Of a stretch of DNA of 39,353 nucleotides, positions 25,086 to 33,584 are shown piece by piece. Positions within the stretch are counted from its first letter, which is position 1. Each line of letters begins with the position of its first letter. The DNA comes from Gemmatimonadaceae bacterium (GTDB lineage Bacteria; Gemmatimonadota; Gemmatimonadetes; Gemmatimonadales; Gemmatimonadaceae). The stretch is taken from NCBI GenBank assembly GCA_026786185.1, contig JAJAYP010000071.1:1-39353 (forward strand), given 5' to 3'. Below the pieces are notes generated by a model. The model saw only the letters and a list, made by a program, of their open reading frames with translations, searched no databases and was not told the DNA's origin. A program made the translations under genes and the position numbers.

Positions 25086-25937
25086 TCACCGTTTGCTCCG
25101 CTCGAGGAGGAGCGCCGTCTCGATCTGCTTTCTGAAGTCGGCGAGCGGCAGGGCACCCTGCACCGGATGTCCGTTGACGAGGAAAGAGGGCGTGACGCGC
25201 AGGCCGATGCTGTTCACCAGCTCGTTGGCGCGCTCGGTCCGCGCCACGGTCCGGCGCTCCGAGTAGCACGCCGAGAATCGCGCGCTGTCGACGGGTGTGG
25301 TTCCGGCGAGCGCGGCCATCTGCGCATCGATCGAGTTGCCCCGCTTCCACTCCGTCTGTGTGGAGTAGATGCGCTCCAGCATCAGCCAGAATTGGCCCTG
25401 ATCCGCGGCGCACTCGGCAGCGCGGGTGGCCTGTTCGCCGTGCCGGAACGATCCGACGACGAACGGGATGTATTTGAACAGCACCTTGCCCGTCTGGACG
25501 TACTCGCGATCGAGCGCGGGATAGGTCTTGAGAGAGAACTCTGCGCAGTACGGACAGGCGAAGTCGCTCATGTCGATCAGCACGACCGGCGCCGATTGGC
25601 TGCCGCGGTCATGCCCCATGCCCGTGAAGTCGACACCGCCGAACACGATACGTCGAGGACGGGCGGATGCGGGCGCGCGCGGCATGTCACGCGGTGGCTT
25701 CGCCGACGTAGGCGGTGCCGCTGTCACCGCCGGCGCGGCGCTCGGCCTGACGACGCTGTCCGTCGCGATGGTACCGGCGATCGGTCGGGTCGTCGTATCC
25801 GCCGACGCGCGGGCGACAGCGGACTCCGCCAGCGAGCGAGGTGCGCTCTCGCCACATGCGGCGAACGCCAGTAGCGCGAAAGCAGGAGACATGGAACGAG
25901 TGACGAGACGAACCCGATATCGGAAAATCATTGTCAT
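25086..25937 (-). CDS. DsbA-like thioredoxin-fold lipoprotein
   Basis: A 283-residue protein with a lipoprotein signal (LLAFAACGES; Cys27) and therefore membrane-anchored in the periplasm. A Pro/Ala/Thr-rich linker of about 70 residues leads to a thioredoxin-fold domain whose active site is CPYC (Cys128, Cys131), inside SDFACPYCAEFS. The later segment VTPSFLVNGHPVQGA contains the cis-proline loop. This is the DsbA/DsbG group with an extended helical insertion, and it would oxidise, reduce or isomerise periplasmic thiols. The start overlaps the stop of the ccdA gene by 4 bp, so CcdA is its likely electron partner. Since ccdA is frameshifted here, its redox supply may be affected. Confidence 0.87.
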   Translation of the reverse strand: MTMIFRYRVRLVTRSMSPAFALLAFAACGESAPRSLAESAVARASADTTTRPIAGTIATDSVVRPSAAPAVTAAPPTSAKPPRDMPRAPASARPRRIVFGGVDFTGMGHDRGSQSAPVVLIDMSDFACPYCAEFSLKTYPALDREYVQTGKVLFKYIPFVVGSFRHGEQATRAAECAADQGQFWLMLERIYSTQTEWKRGNSIDAQMAALAGTTPVDSARFSACYSERRTVARTERANELVNSIGLRVTPSFLVNGHPVQGALPLADFRKQIETALLLERSKR

Positions 25938-26675
25938 GGACCGAGAGTGACAAGCTGGCCGAAGCCGGCAAGGAAGCCGGTGAGGAGCCTGAACTGCCCC
26001 GTCGCCAGCACGACGCCGACGATCACGAGCAGTGCGCCGGATATGAGCTCCAGCGGTCGAAGCCATCGCTTGATGCCGCGCAGGCGCGTCAGGAAGCGGT
26101 CGAGCGCGAACGCGGCAGCGAGAAAGGGAATGCCGAGCCCGAGGGAATACGCGGCGAGGAGCACCGTGCCCTCCTGCATGGAGCCCGCGGTGCCGGCATA
26201 GAGCAGGATGGATGCGAGCACGGGGCCTACGCACGGTGTCCAGCCCGCGCCGAACGCAACGCCCGCCACGAGCGAGCCTGCCATGCCCGACGGCCGGCGC
26301 GCGAGATGTGCACGCCGCTCGCGCATCAGGAACGGCAGGCGCACGACGCCCAGGAGATACAGGCCGAACAACACGATCAGCACACCGCCCACCTGCTGCG
26401 CGATGAGGAGCGACTTGCCGATCGCCGATCCCAGCGCCGTCGCCGCGGCGCCGAGCGAGACGAACACGATCATGAAGCCGACGACGAAGAGCGTCGCGTG
26501 CGTCATCGTGCGCGTGCGCGCCGTGCGACCGCCGTCCTCGGTCAGCTCGTCGAGCGTCATGCCCGTGACGAAGGTGAGGTAGCTCGGCACGAGCGGCAGT
26601 ACGCAGGGGCGAGAGGAACGAGACGAGGCCCGCGACGAACGCGAGGCCGAGCGAGATGGTGCCGCCGTCGGTCAC
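25934..26675 (-). pseudogene. ccdA: ccdA, thiol-electron membrane carrier, broken by a 1-bp frameshift
   Basis: CcdA passes electrons from cytosolic thioredoxin to periplasmic thiol proteins through six membrane segments. The first 22 residues (from GTG at 26675, ending GLVSFLSP) are in one frame, and the rest (from PSYLTFVTGMT to the stop) in another. An extra base in a run of four G (plus strand 26606-26609) causes the shift; with three, the text would read SPCVLPLVPSYL, the expected first redox-cysteine motif. The second cysteine (WTPCVGP) is intact. The rest of the gene looks under selection. The cause could be a real mutation, a sequencing error in a homopolymer, or +1 slippage at a CCC-C proline codon. 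A shortened product could start near MPSYLTF but would lack the first cysteine. Confidence 0.85.
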
Positions 26676-26721
26676 GCCGGACTCGCAGTGTCCGGCGCGT
26701 GCATCGCTGGTGCGCGTGACG

Positions 26722-27051
26722 TCATCGCGTGAGCACCTTCGCGCGTGCCCGGTGCTCGGCCTCGAGCCGGCCGCACATGATCTCGCAGAGCTGGAGCACG
26801 CTGCGGTCGGCGAGCATGTAGAAGGAGAACAGCCCCTCCTTGCGGCGCGACACGAACCCCGATGCGTCGAGCTGGCGCAGGTGCTTCGATACATTCGCCT
26901 GCCCGAGACCGGTCGCGAGCACCAGGTCCGTCACGGTGAGCTCGCCGTCGCGGAGGCATTGCAGGATCTGGAGTCGCGCCGGTTCGGCGAGCACCCGGAA
27001 GCGTTCCGCCACCAGCTCCAGCACGTCCGGCGTGAGGGCGCGCCTAGCCAT
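26722..27051 (-). CDS. ArsR-family repressor of the sulfur module
   Basis: A 109-residue winged-helix regulator. The recognition helix is in TDLVLATGLGQANVSKHLRQL, followed by a wing (GFVSRRKEGLFSFYML). Cysteines at 32, 89 and 93 could sense sulfide, persulfide or metal. BigR and SqrR relatives that control persulfide dioxygenase genes use two cysteines to form a bridge, but the first cysteine here appears one position away from the place I recall in BigR, so I do not assert the same chemistry. The gene overlaps the end of the persulfide dioxygenase gene by 8 bp and likely represses the whole operon. The longer upstream reading is a shadow of that gene. Confidence 0.85.
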   Translation of the reverse strand: MARRALTPDVLELVAERFRVLAEPARLQILQCLRDGELTVTDLVLATGLGQANVSKHLRQLDASGFVSRRKEGLFSFYMLADRSVLQLCEIMCGRLEAEHRARAKVLTR

Positions 27052-28477
27052 CGGCGCGCATCGTGGGCAGGCCTGCGGCGGCCCACGCCGCATATCCGCC
27101 GACGAGGTTGGAGACATCCGTCGCTCCACGAGCCTGGAGAATGCTCGCGGCGAGCGACGATCGCGCGCCGCTCTGACAGTGCACCACGATCGGCTTGTCG
27201 AGCGCGAGACTCGACAGGCTGGACTCGAGCTGGCCGAGCGGAATGTTGGGGACATCCGGGATGTGGCCGGCGCTCCACTCCGACGCACCGCGCACGTCGA
27301 CGACCTGTACCTCGCGCGACGGCATGCGAGTGCGCAGGGCCTGCGGCGTGATCTGCGGAATGGTGGCTGAGGTCCGCTCGTCGGGTCGCGGAAGCGTGAC
27401 GGCCGATCCGTCGTAGTAGCCGTCGACGTGATCCAGCCCGATCATGGCGAGCGCACGGGCGGCCTCGTCGATGCAGCCGGGGCACTGCTCGTCGACGATG
27501 ATGGAAAACGCGTCGTCATAGCTGAGCAGGGCGCCCGCCCAGGTCGTGAAGCTCTTGTTGAGCGGGATGTTGATCGTGCCCGGCACGTGCGAGGCCGCGA
27601 ACTTGTCCGCCGGTCTCGTATCGACGATGCGATGTCCGCCGGTCGCGCGCGCGCGCAGGGTCGCGGCATCGAGCCGAGCGGGACGACGGACGCCGTTCAG
27701 CATGTCCGGGCCTTCCCGATTGATGCGTTTCATGGTGGCGAAGTACGCTGGTGGTTCCGGCTGGCCGGCGAGCACCGCCTGCACGAACTCCGCTTCGCCG
27801 CCCGTGCCGAACGCCCAGTTGGCGATCTTCTCGTAGCCCAGCGTCGTGGAGGGCACGGCGCCCAGCGCCTTGCCGCATGCCGAGCCGGCGCCATGGCCGG
27901 GGAAGAGCTGGAGGTAGTCCGGTTGCGTCGCGAAGCGCTGGAGACTTCGATACAATGTGCGCGCGCTCGATTCCATCGTGCCCGCCACCTTGGCTGCGCG
28001 CTCCAGGAGGTCGGGACGTCCCACGTCGCCCACGAACACGAAGTCGCCGGTGAACGCGCCCATCGGGCGATCCGTGGCCGGCGTGTCGGTGACGAGGAAG
28101 GTGAGATGTTCCGGGGTGTGTCCGGGCGTGTGCAGGACGTCGAACCGGAGGTTGCCGACCATGAAGTGGTCGCCGTCGTGCAGCAGGGTGGCGCCCGCGT
28201 CCGCTGCGAACGCGTACTGCCAGTCCGCTCCCCCTTCGCCGGACAGGAGCAGTGTCGCGCCGGCCGTCGCCGCCAGCTCGCGGCTGCCCGAGACGAAATC
28301 GGCGTGGATGTGCGTCTCCGTCACGTGCGTGACGCGCAGGCCCTCGTCCTTGGCGGCGCGCAGGTACTGCTCGACATCGCGATTGGGGTCGATGACGAGC
28401 GCCTCGCCGGTGGCCTGGCAGCCGACGAGGTAGCTGGCCTGCGCGAGATTCGCGTCGTACAGTCGTTTCAGCAACAT
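27044..28477 (-). CDS. Persulfide dioxygenase-rhodanese fusion (MBL fold)
   Basis: A 477-residue cytosolic enzyme. Residues 1-250 are a metallo-beta-lactamase fold of the ETHE1/Blh type, with the iron-site motif THIHADF (His56, His58, Asp60) and HTPGHTPEHL. Residues about 265-365 form a first rhodanese domain that lacks a normal CxxGxR loop, and residues about 375-470 form a second with an active loop, HCQSGARS (Cys434). The dioxygenase oxidises glutathione or protein persulfide to sulfite, and the rhodanese moves sulfane sulfur between sulfite, thiosulfate and persulfide. It is the first gene of the operon containing the ArsR regulator, the thiol-redox genes and the YeeE/YedE transporters, which matches known sulfide-detoxification clusters. 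Confidence 0.92.
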   Translation of the reverse strand: MLLKRLYDANLAQASYLVGCQATGEALVIDPNRDVEQYLRAAKDEGLRVTHVTETHIHADFVSGSRELAATAGATLLLSGEGGADWQYAFAADAGATLLHDGDHFMVGNLRFDVLHTPGHTPEHLTFLVTDTPATDRPMGAFTGDFVFVGDVGRPDLLERAAKVAGTMESSARTLYRSLQRFATQPDYLQLFPGHGAGSACGKALGAVPSTTLGYEKIANWAFGTGGEAEFVQAVLAGQPEPPAYFATMKRINREGPDMLNGVRRPARLDAATLRARATGGHRIVDTRPADKFAASHVPGTINIPLNKSFTTWAGALLSYDDAFSIIVDEQCPGCIDEAARALAMIGLDHVDGYYDGSAVTLPRPDERTSATIPQITPQALRTRMPSREVQVVDVRGASEWSAGHIPDVPNIPLGQLESSLSSLALDKPIVVHCQSGARSSLAASILQARGATDVSNLVGGYAAWAAAGLPTMRADG

Positions 28478-28542
28478 GGTGGCTGCCGGCAGAGGGTCGG
28501 TGTGACGTCGCGCCTGCCCACCCGGCCCGTGGCGCTTGCATG

Positions 28543-28571
28543 AGCATATGCGTGTGTAGTAATATAGTCAA
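28543..28571 (-). promoter_or_regulatory. Promoter of the sulfur operon with palindromic -10 region
   Basis: Leftward, TTGACT (28571-28566) and TATGCT (28548-28543) are 17 bp apart. The self-complementary GCATATGC (28544-28551) overlaps the -10 box and is a candidate site for the ArsR repressor. The AT-rich stretch TAATATAG between the boxes lies in the other possible half-site and also includes a weak rightward -10 (TAATAT, 28560-28565) for the divergent exporter gene. Confidence 0.65.
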
Positions 28572-28613
28572 GACGCCACCTTCGCCTGCCACCTTCTTCG
28601 CACGGTAACCCTG

Positions 28614-28970
28614 ATGACCCTCCTCCTCATCGCCATCGGGCTCGCCGCCGGCGTGCTCTCCGGGCTGTTCGGCATCGGCGGCGGCGTGATCATCGTGCCG
28701 GCGTTGCTGCTCATTGCGCGCATGCCGCCGCTCACCGCCACCGGCACCTCCCTCGCCGCGCTGCTGCTGCCGGTCGGCGCGCTCGGGGCGTGGGAGTACC
28801 ACAAGAACGGCAACCTGAACATCGTGGCGTCGCTCTGGATCGCCGTCGGCCTCTTCTTCGGCGCGTATCTTGGCGCCCGGCTCGCCCAGCACGCGTCGCC
28901 GCTGCAGCTCAAGCGCGCCTTTTCCATCTTTCTCGTCCTTATCGCGGCACGGGTGTGGACGTCGCCGTGA
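28614..28970 (+). CDS. Half-size TauE/SafE (TSUP) sulfite-type exporter
   Basis: A 118-residue membrane protein with about four segments and the TSUP repeat motif GLFGIGGGVIIVPAL near the start. Most TSUP proteins are about 250 residues with two such halves, so this one may work as a dimer. The family exports sulfite, sulfoacetate or related anions. It faces away from the persulfide dioxygenase gene, whose product is sulfite, and probably shares the control region at 28536-28571. Its last 32 bp overlap the end of the convergent RND pump gene at 28939. Confidence 0.85.
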   Translation: MTLLLIAIGLAAGVLSGLFGIGGGVIIVPALLLIARMPPLTATGTSLAALLLPVGALGAWEYHKNGNLNIVASLWIAVGLFFGAYLGARLAQHASPLQLKRAFSIFLVLIAARVWTSP

Positions 28971-31900
28971 ACACGGCGGCGTCACCGGCCGCGACGGGCT
29001 GCCGGTTGCCGTAGAGCCAGTACAGGGAAGGCAGGACGATCATGTTGAGCGCCGTGGCCGAGAGCAATCCGCCGAGAATCACGATCGCCATCGGCGTCTG
29101 GAGCTCGTTGCCCGGCTCGCCACCCCCGATCGCGAGCGGGATCAGCGCCAGCCCCGCGGTGAGCGCGGTCATGAGGATCGGAGAGATGCGCTCGAGCGAC
29201 CCGCGCACCACTGACTCGCGAAACGGGACGCCTTCGGTCAGGAGCTGTCGGTAGTGGGCCACCAGCAGGATCCCGTTGCGCGTAGCGATGCCGAACAACG
29301 TGACGAACCCCACGAGCGAGGCGATGCTCACCACCCGACTCGTCACCAGCACCGCCAGCACACCCCCGATGAGCGCCAGCGGCAGGTTGGCCATCACGAG
29401 CGCGGCGGTGCGCGCCGAGCGGAACTCGCCGAACAGGATGAGAAAAATTGCGGCGATGGAGAGGAGCGAGAACGCACCGAGCGTGCGCGTCGACTCTTCC
29501 TGCGCCTCGAATTGTCCGCCGTATTCCACGTGATAGCCGGCCGGCAGTTTCACGCCATCGCCCACCGCCGCGCGAATATCGGCCACCGTGCTGCCGAGAT
29601 CGCGATCCGCCACGTTCGCCTGCACGACGATCTTTCGCTGCACGTTCTCGCGGCTGATCGTGTTCGGCCCGCGCTCCACGGAAATGGTCGCGAGCTGCGA
29701 CAGCGCAACCCGCTGTCCCGTGGGCGTGTCGAACGACACGCCGGAGATCGTCGCCGCGTCGGCGCGCAGCTCGTCCGGGAATCGCACGACGAGGTCGAAG
29801 CTCTTGCCCTCTTCGAGCACCTGCGACACTTCTTCCCCATTGAACGCGACGTCGATCGCCTCGGACAGCTGGCTCACGGTCATGCCGTAGCGCGCGAGCG
29901 CACCGCGGTCGGCGCGGATGCGCAGCTGCGGCACGTCCATCTGCTGTTCCAGTTGCAGGTCCGCGACGCCGGGAATCCCCTGCATCACGTCGCGCACCTG
30001 CGCGCCGACCTGACGCAACTGGTAGAGGTCGGGCCCGAACACCTTCACCGCGATGTTGGCCCGCGTGCCGGACAGCATGTGGTCGATGCGATGGCCGATC
30101 GGCTGGCCGATCGTGACGTTGGTGCCGGGAATCACGGAGAACTCCCGCCTGAGCGCATCGAACAGCGCGTCCTTGTCGACGTCGTCCTTCAGCGTGACGT
30201 CGATCTCGGCCGCGTTCACTCCCTGCGCATGCTCGTCGAGCTCGGCGCGACCCTGCCGTCGGTCGGTGTTCCGCACCGCCCTGTTGGCGAGCAGGATCTC
30301 CTCGACCCGCCGTCCGATCGCATCGGACTCGGCGAGCGAGGAGCCGGGCACGGTGACGACGGATACGGTGAGTGCTCCTTCGTTGAACTCCGGAAGGAAC
30401 GACGTCCCCAGAAACGGTACCACCGCCAGCGTGAGCGCCAGCATCAGCGCGGCAGCGCCGAGCACCTGCTTCGGTCGCTCGATCACCCAGTCGAGCGTGG
30501 GCGCGTACCGGGCCTTGATCCAGGTGACGAGGCGGCTCTCATGCTCAGTCTGCACCGCCTTCGCGTTGGGGAGCAGATAGGCGCAGAGCACGGGCGTCAC
30601 CGTCACCGCCACGAGCAGGGAGGCGAGGATGGACACGACGTACGCGAAGCCGAGCGGGCGAAGCAGCCGGCCTTCCACTCCCGGCAGGAAGAACAGCGGA
30701 AGGAAGACGACGATGATGATCATCGTCGCGTTGACGATGGAGGCGCGTATCTCCTTCGATGCCTCGTAGACGACGCGAATCGCGGGACGCTGCTGGCTCG
30801 GCGGGAGGTGGTGATTCTCCTTGAGCCGGCGGAAGACGTTCTCCACATCGATGATCGCGTCATCCACCAGCGCGCCGATGGCGATCGCCATGCCACCCAG
30901 CGTCATCGTGTTGATCGTGATGCCCAGCAGCTTCATGGCGAAGATGGCCACGACGAGCGAGAGCGGAATCGCGACGATGGAGATGGCGGTCGCGCGCAGG
31001 TTCCAGAGGAAGATGAAGAGGATGATCACGACGAAGATCGCGCCGTCGCGAAGCGCCGCCACCACGTTGCGCACGGCGACCGAGATGAAGTCCGCCTGCC
31101 GGAAGAGCCGCGAATGCACGACCATGCCCTTGGGCAGCGTCTTCTGCATGTCCACGAGCTCGCGCTCGATCCGGTCCGTCAGCTCCAGGGTGTTCGCGCC
31201 GGGCTGCTTCTGAACGGCGAGCACGACGCCGGGCTTCGCATTGACCGATCCTTCACCGTACTTGGGCGCGGGTCCGACGCGCACGTCCGCGACCTGCCGC
31301 AAGAGCACGGGAATGCCCCCTTTCACCGCGACCACCGTGGCGCCGATGTCGTCCGCGCTCTCCACGCGGCCCAGTCCGCGGATGACGTACTCCTGCCCCT
31401 TGTCCATGTACACGCCGCCCGATGCGTTCTCGTTCGAGCCTCTCGCGGCGTGCAGCACCTGCTCCAGCGTCACACCCGTGGCGAGCATGCGCGCGGGATC
31501 GGCGAGTACCTGGTACTGCTTCACGTCCCCGCCGATCGGGATCACCTGCGCGACGCCGGGCACGGCGAGCAGTCGCCGGCGAATCGTCCAGTCGGCCGCG
31601 GTGCGCAGTTCCTGCGGCGACTGGGTTCCGGTGAGCCCGATCATGAGGATTTCGCCCATCACGCTCGACACCGGCGCGAGCAGCGGCGCGGCCACGCCCG
31701 CCGGCAGCGAGCTCGCGACGCTCTGCAACTTCTCGGCGACGACCTGCCGCGCCCTGAAGATGTCGGTGCCCCAATCGAACTCCACCCAGACGACCGAGAT
31801 CCCCTGTGCCGTCGAGGATCGTACGCGCCGGATGCCGGTGGACCCGTTCACCGCCGTCTCAATTGGAAACGAGACGAGTGCCTCGACTTCTTCCGGCGCC

Positions 31901-32067
31901 ATTCCGTGCGCCTCGGTGAGCACGGTGACGGTGGGCGCGGTGAGGTCGGGAAAGACATCCACCGGCATGCGGTACGCGGTATACGCGCCGGCCACGAGCA
32001 TGATGGCCGAGATGGCGAGCACGACGACGCGATTCTGGAGCGCCCAGGCGATGACTCTGTTCAGCAT
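28939..32067 (-). CDS. Second heavy-metal-efflux-type RND pump, substrate unclear
   Basis: A 1042-residue inner membrane pump with the start MLNRVIAWALQNRVVV and VDVFPDLTAPTVTVL, typical of a CusA/CzcA-related subgroup. The proton-relay region GALVDDAIIDVENVFRR is present, with two acidic residues in TM4. At the places where CusA has its three methionines, only the third is kept (RIDHMLSG); the first two are not Met. It is therefore unlikely to use the CusA copper route, and a divalent or other substrate is possible. It follows its adaptor by 11 bp and belongs to the operon His-rich protein, TolC, adaptor, pump. The 3' end overlaps the convergent TauE-like gene. Confidence 0.9.
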   Translation of the reverse strand: MLNRVIAWALQNRVVVLAISAIMLVAGAYTAYRMPVDVFPDLTAPTVTVLTEAHGMAPEEVEALVSFPIETAVNGSTGIRRVRSSTAQGISVVWVEFDWGTDIFRARQVVAEKLQSVASSLPAGVAAPLLAPVSSVMGEILMIGLTGTQSPQELRTAADWTIRRRLLAVPGVAQVIPIGGDVKQYQVLADPARMLATGVTLEQVLHAARGSNENASGGVYMDKGQEYVIRGLGRVESADDIGATVVAVKGGIPVLLRQVADVRVGPAPKYGEGSVNAKPGVVLAVQKQPGANTLELTDRIERELVDMQKTLPKGMVVHSRLFRQADFISVAVRNVVAALRDGAIFVVIILFIFLWNLRATAISIVAIPLSLVVAIFAMKLLGITINTMTLGGMAIAIGALVDDAIIDVENVFRRLKENHHLPPSQQRPAIRVVYEASKEIRASIVNATMIIIVVFLPLFFLPGVEGRLLRPLGFAYVVSILASLLVAVTVTPVLCAYLLPNAKAVQTEHESRLVTWIKARYAPTLDWVIERPKQVLGAAALMLALTLAVVPFLGTSFLPEFNEGALTVSVVTVPGSSLAESDAIGRRVEEILLANRAVRNTDRRQGRAELDEHAQGVNAAEIDVTLKDDVDKDALFDALRREFSVIPGTNVTIGQPIGHRIDHMLSGTRANIAVKVFGPDLYQLRQVGAQVRDVMQGIPGVADLQLEQQMDVPQLRIRADRGALARYGMTVSQLSEAIDVAFNGEEVSQVLEEGKSFDLVVRFPDELRADAATISGVSFDTPTGQRVALSQLATISVERGPNTISRENVQRKIVVQANVADRDLGSTVADIRAAVGDGVKLPAGYHVEYGGQFEAQEESTRTLGAFSLLSIAAIFLILFGEFRSARTAALVMANLPLALIGGVLAVLVTSRVVSIASLVGFVTLFGIATRNGILLVAHYRQLLTEGVPFRESVVRGSLERISPILMTALTAGLALIPLAIGGGEPGNELQTPMAIVILGGLLSATALNMIVLPSLYWLYGNRQPVAAGDAAVFTATSTPVPR

Positions 32068-32078
32068 GGACCGGTCTC

Positions 32079-33584
32079 CTAGTGCTCGTGGCCCTGCGAG
32101 GGCACGGCGGTAGAGAGCGACGCGAGTCGCACCTGGTACGCCGCGCCCGTCACGACCCGCTCCCCTGCCTTGACGCCATCGAGCACCAGCACGACGCCGC
32201 CCTGCTCTCCGCCCAGCCGGACCTCCCGCTTCTCGAACGTCTCACCCTCGGGCTGCACGTACACGATGGTGCGTCCATCCTCGTCGAGCACGGCACTCGC
32301 GGGAATGATCACGCCGTCGGCCTGCTGGCCTGTGCGCACCGACACGCGCGCGTTGGAGCCCACCCGGATGCTGGCGTCGGAGTTGTTTACCTCGTACAGC
32401 GCGCGCACGGTGCGCGACTGCGGATCGATCACGCTGCCGATCGATACCGTTCGAGTCGACGTGTAGCGTCGCGGACTTCCTTCGATCGTGAACGCAGCCC
32501 CCGACGTGCGACCCACCAGCGGCGCCTGAGCTGCCGGGACATTGACGGAGAGCCAGACGGTACGCGCGTCGACGATGGTGAACAGCGGAGTGCCTGCCTC
32601 GACGCGGCTCCCCGGCGTGATGGTGCGCGTGGCGACAACGCCGGCGATCGGCGACCGGATCACGATGCGACCACCCGCGCCCGCGCCGCCGAGTCCCGCC
32701 AGCGCCTCGCGCGCCGCCTGCAGCCTGTTCTGCGCTTCGTGCAACCGTCTCTGCGGCGCCGCTTCTGCGTCAACCAGACGCTTCGCGCGGTCGTACTCGT
32801 CCTGCGTTTCGCGCAGCGTCGCACGCGCTTCCGCGTACGCGCTGCCACCTTCACCGAGTGTCGGCGTGAGCACGGCGAGCGACTGCCCACGGGCGACGGC
32901 CTGACCCGGCGCCGGCGACGTCGCGATGCTGCTGGGATCCACCAGCCCGCTGATGGGCGCGGTGACGTCGGCGTACCGACCCGCCGCGGGCTCGATCGTG
33001 CCTGGCGCATCGAAGCTGGCCATCACGCTGCCCGACTGCGCGAACATCGTGCGAAAGCCCGGCGTCTTCCATTGTTGCTCCTTCAGGAAGCTGACCCCGC
33101 TCTCCCCTCCCGCCGCTTCGCGCGGCGCATCGGCGGCCCTGGCGTACACTCGCAGATTGGGCACCGTGATGCTGTCACGTGCTTGCGGACTGTTCACGAG
33201 CAGCGTGAGATCGTAGATCCCCGGTGCCGTGAACGCCGGAGCGGGCCCATAGATGCCCGGTGCACGCGGAACGTCCTGCGTCACCACGAGTGGCGCGCCT
33301 CCACCGCGCGGCACGAACCGCAGCGTGATCTTGCCCGATCGCAGCGGCGCGAAGTCGGTCACGTCCGTCAGGTGCACCGCAAACTTGTCGGGCGCGCCGA
33401 CGATCAGCGCCGGATGCTCCATGAAGAGCTCCGTCGAATCGGTCCAGATGGTGATCGCGCCGCCAGCAGGTGCATTCGCCACCTCACCATCGGCACTGCC
33501 CGACTCGGCCCTGCCACAGCCGCCGAGCGACAGCGTCAGGATGGCGAAAGCGATTCCAGTGAAAAGCGTTGCGGTGCGCATCAT
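32079..33584 (-). CDS. RND adaptor lipoprotein with an extra N-terminal beta domain
   Basis: A 501-residue adaptor with a lipoprotein signal (LTLSLGGC), so anchored in the inner membrane leaflet facing the periplasm. Residues about 45-155 form a beta-rich domain before the normal adaptor parts (WTDSTELFMEHPALIVG, then PGIYGPAPAFTAPGIYDL), which could bind or sense substrate. Then come the barrel-sandwich and coiled hairpin (YADVTAPISGLVDPS; ETQDEYDRAKRLVDAEAAP) and the second half (IRSPIAGVVATRTITPG). The C-terminus ends GHEH, a possible metal-binding tail. The start overlaps the TolC gene stop by 4 bp. The extra domain distinguishes it from the CusB adaptor at 20675-21994. Confidence 0.88.
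   Translation of the reverse strand: MMRTATLFTGIAFAILTLSLGGCGRAESGSADGEVANAPAGGAITIWTDSTELFMEHPALIVGAPDKFAVHLTDVTDFAPLRSGKITLRFVPRGGGAPLVVTQDVPRAPGIYGPAPAFTAPGIYDLTLLVNSPQARDSITVPNLRVYARAADAPREAAGGESGVSFLKEQQWKTPGFRTMFAQSGSVMASFDAPGTIEPAAGRYADVTAPISGLVDPSSIATSPAPGQAVARGQSLAVLTPTLGEGGSAYAEARATLRETQDEYDRAKRLVDAEAAPQRRLHEAQNRLQAAREALAGLGGAGAGGRIVIRSPIAGVVATRTITPGSRVEAGTPLFTIVDARTVWLSVNVPAAQAPLVGRTSGAAFTIEGSPRRYTSTRTVSIGSVIDPQSRTVRALYEVNNSDASIRVGSNARVSVRTGQQADGVIIPASAVLDEDGRTIVYVQPEGETFEKREVRLGGEQGGVVLVLDGVKAGERVVTGAAYQVRLASLSTAVPSQGHEH

Noticed and set aside
29254-32082. 942-residue plus-strand open frame opposite the second RND pump
   Set aside because: Same reason: no recognisable domain, complete overlap with a well-supported gene.
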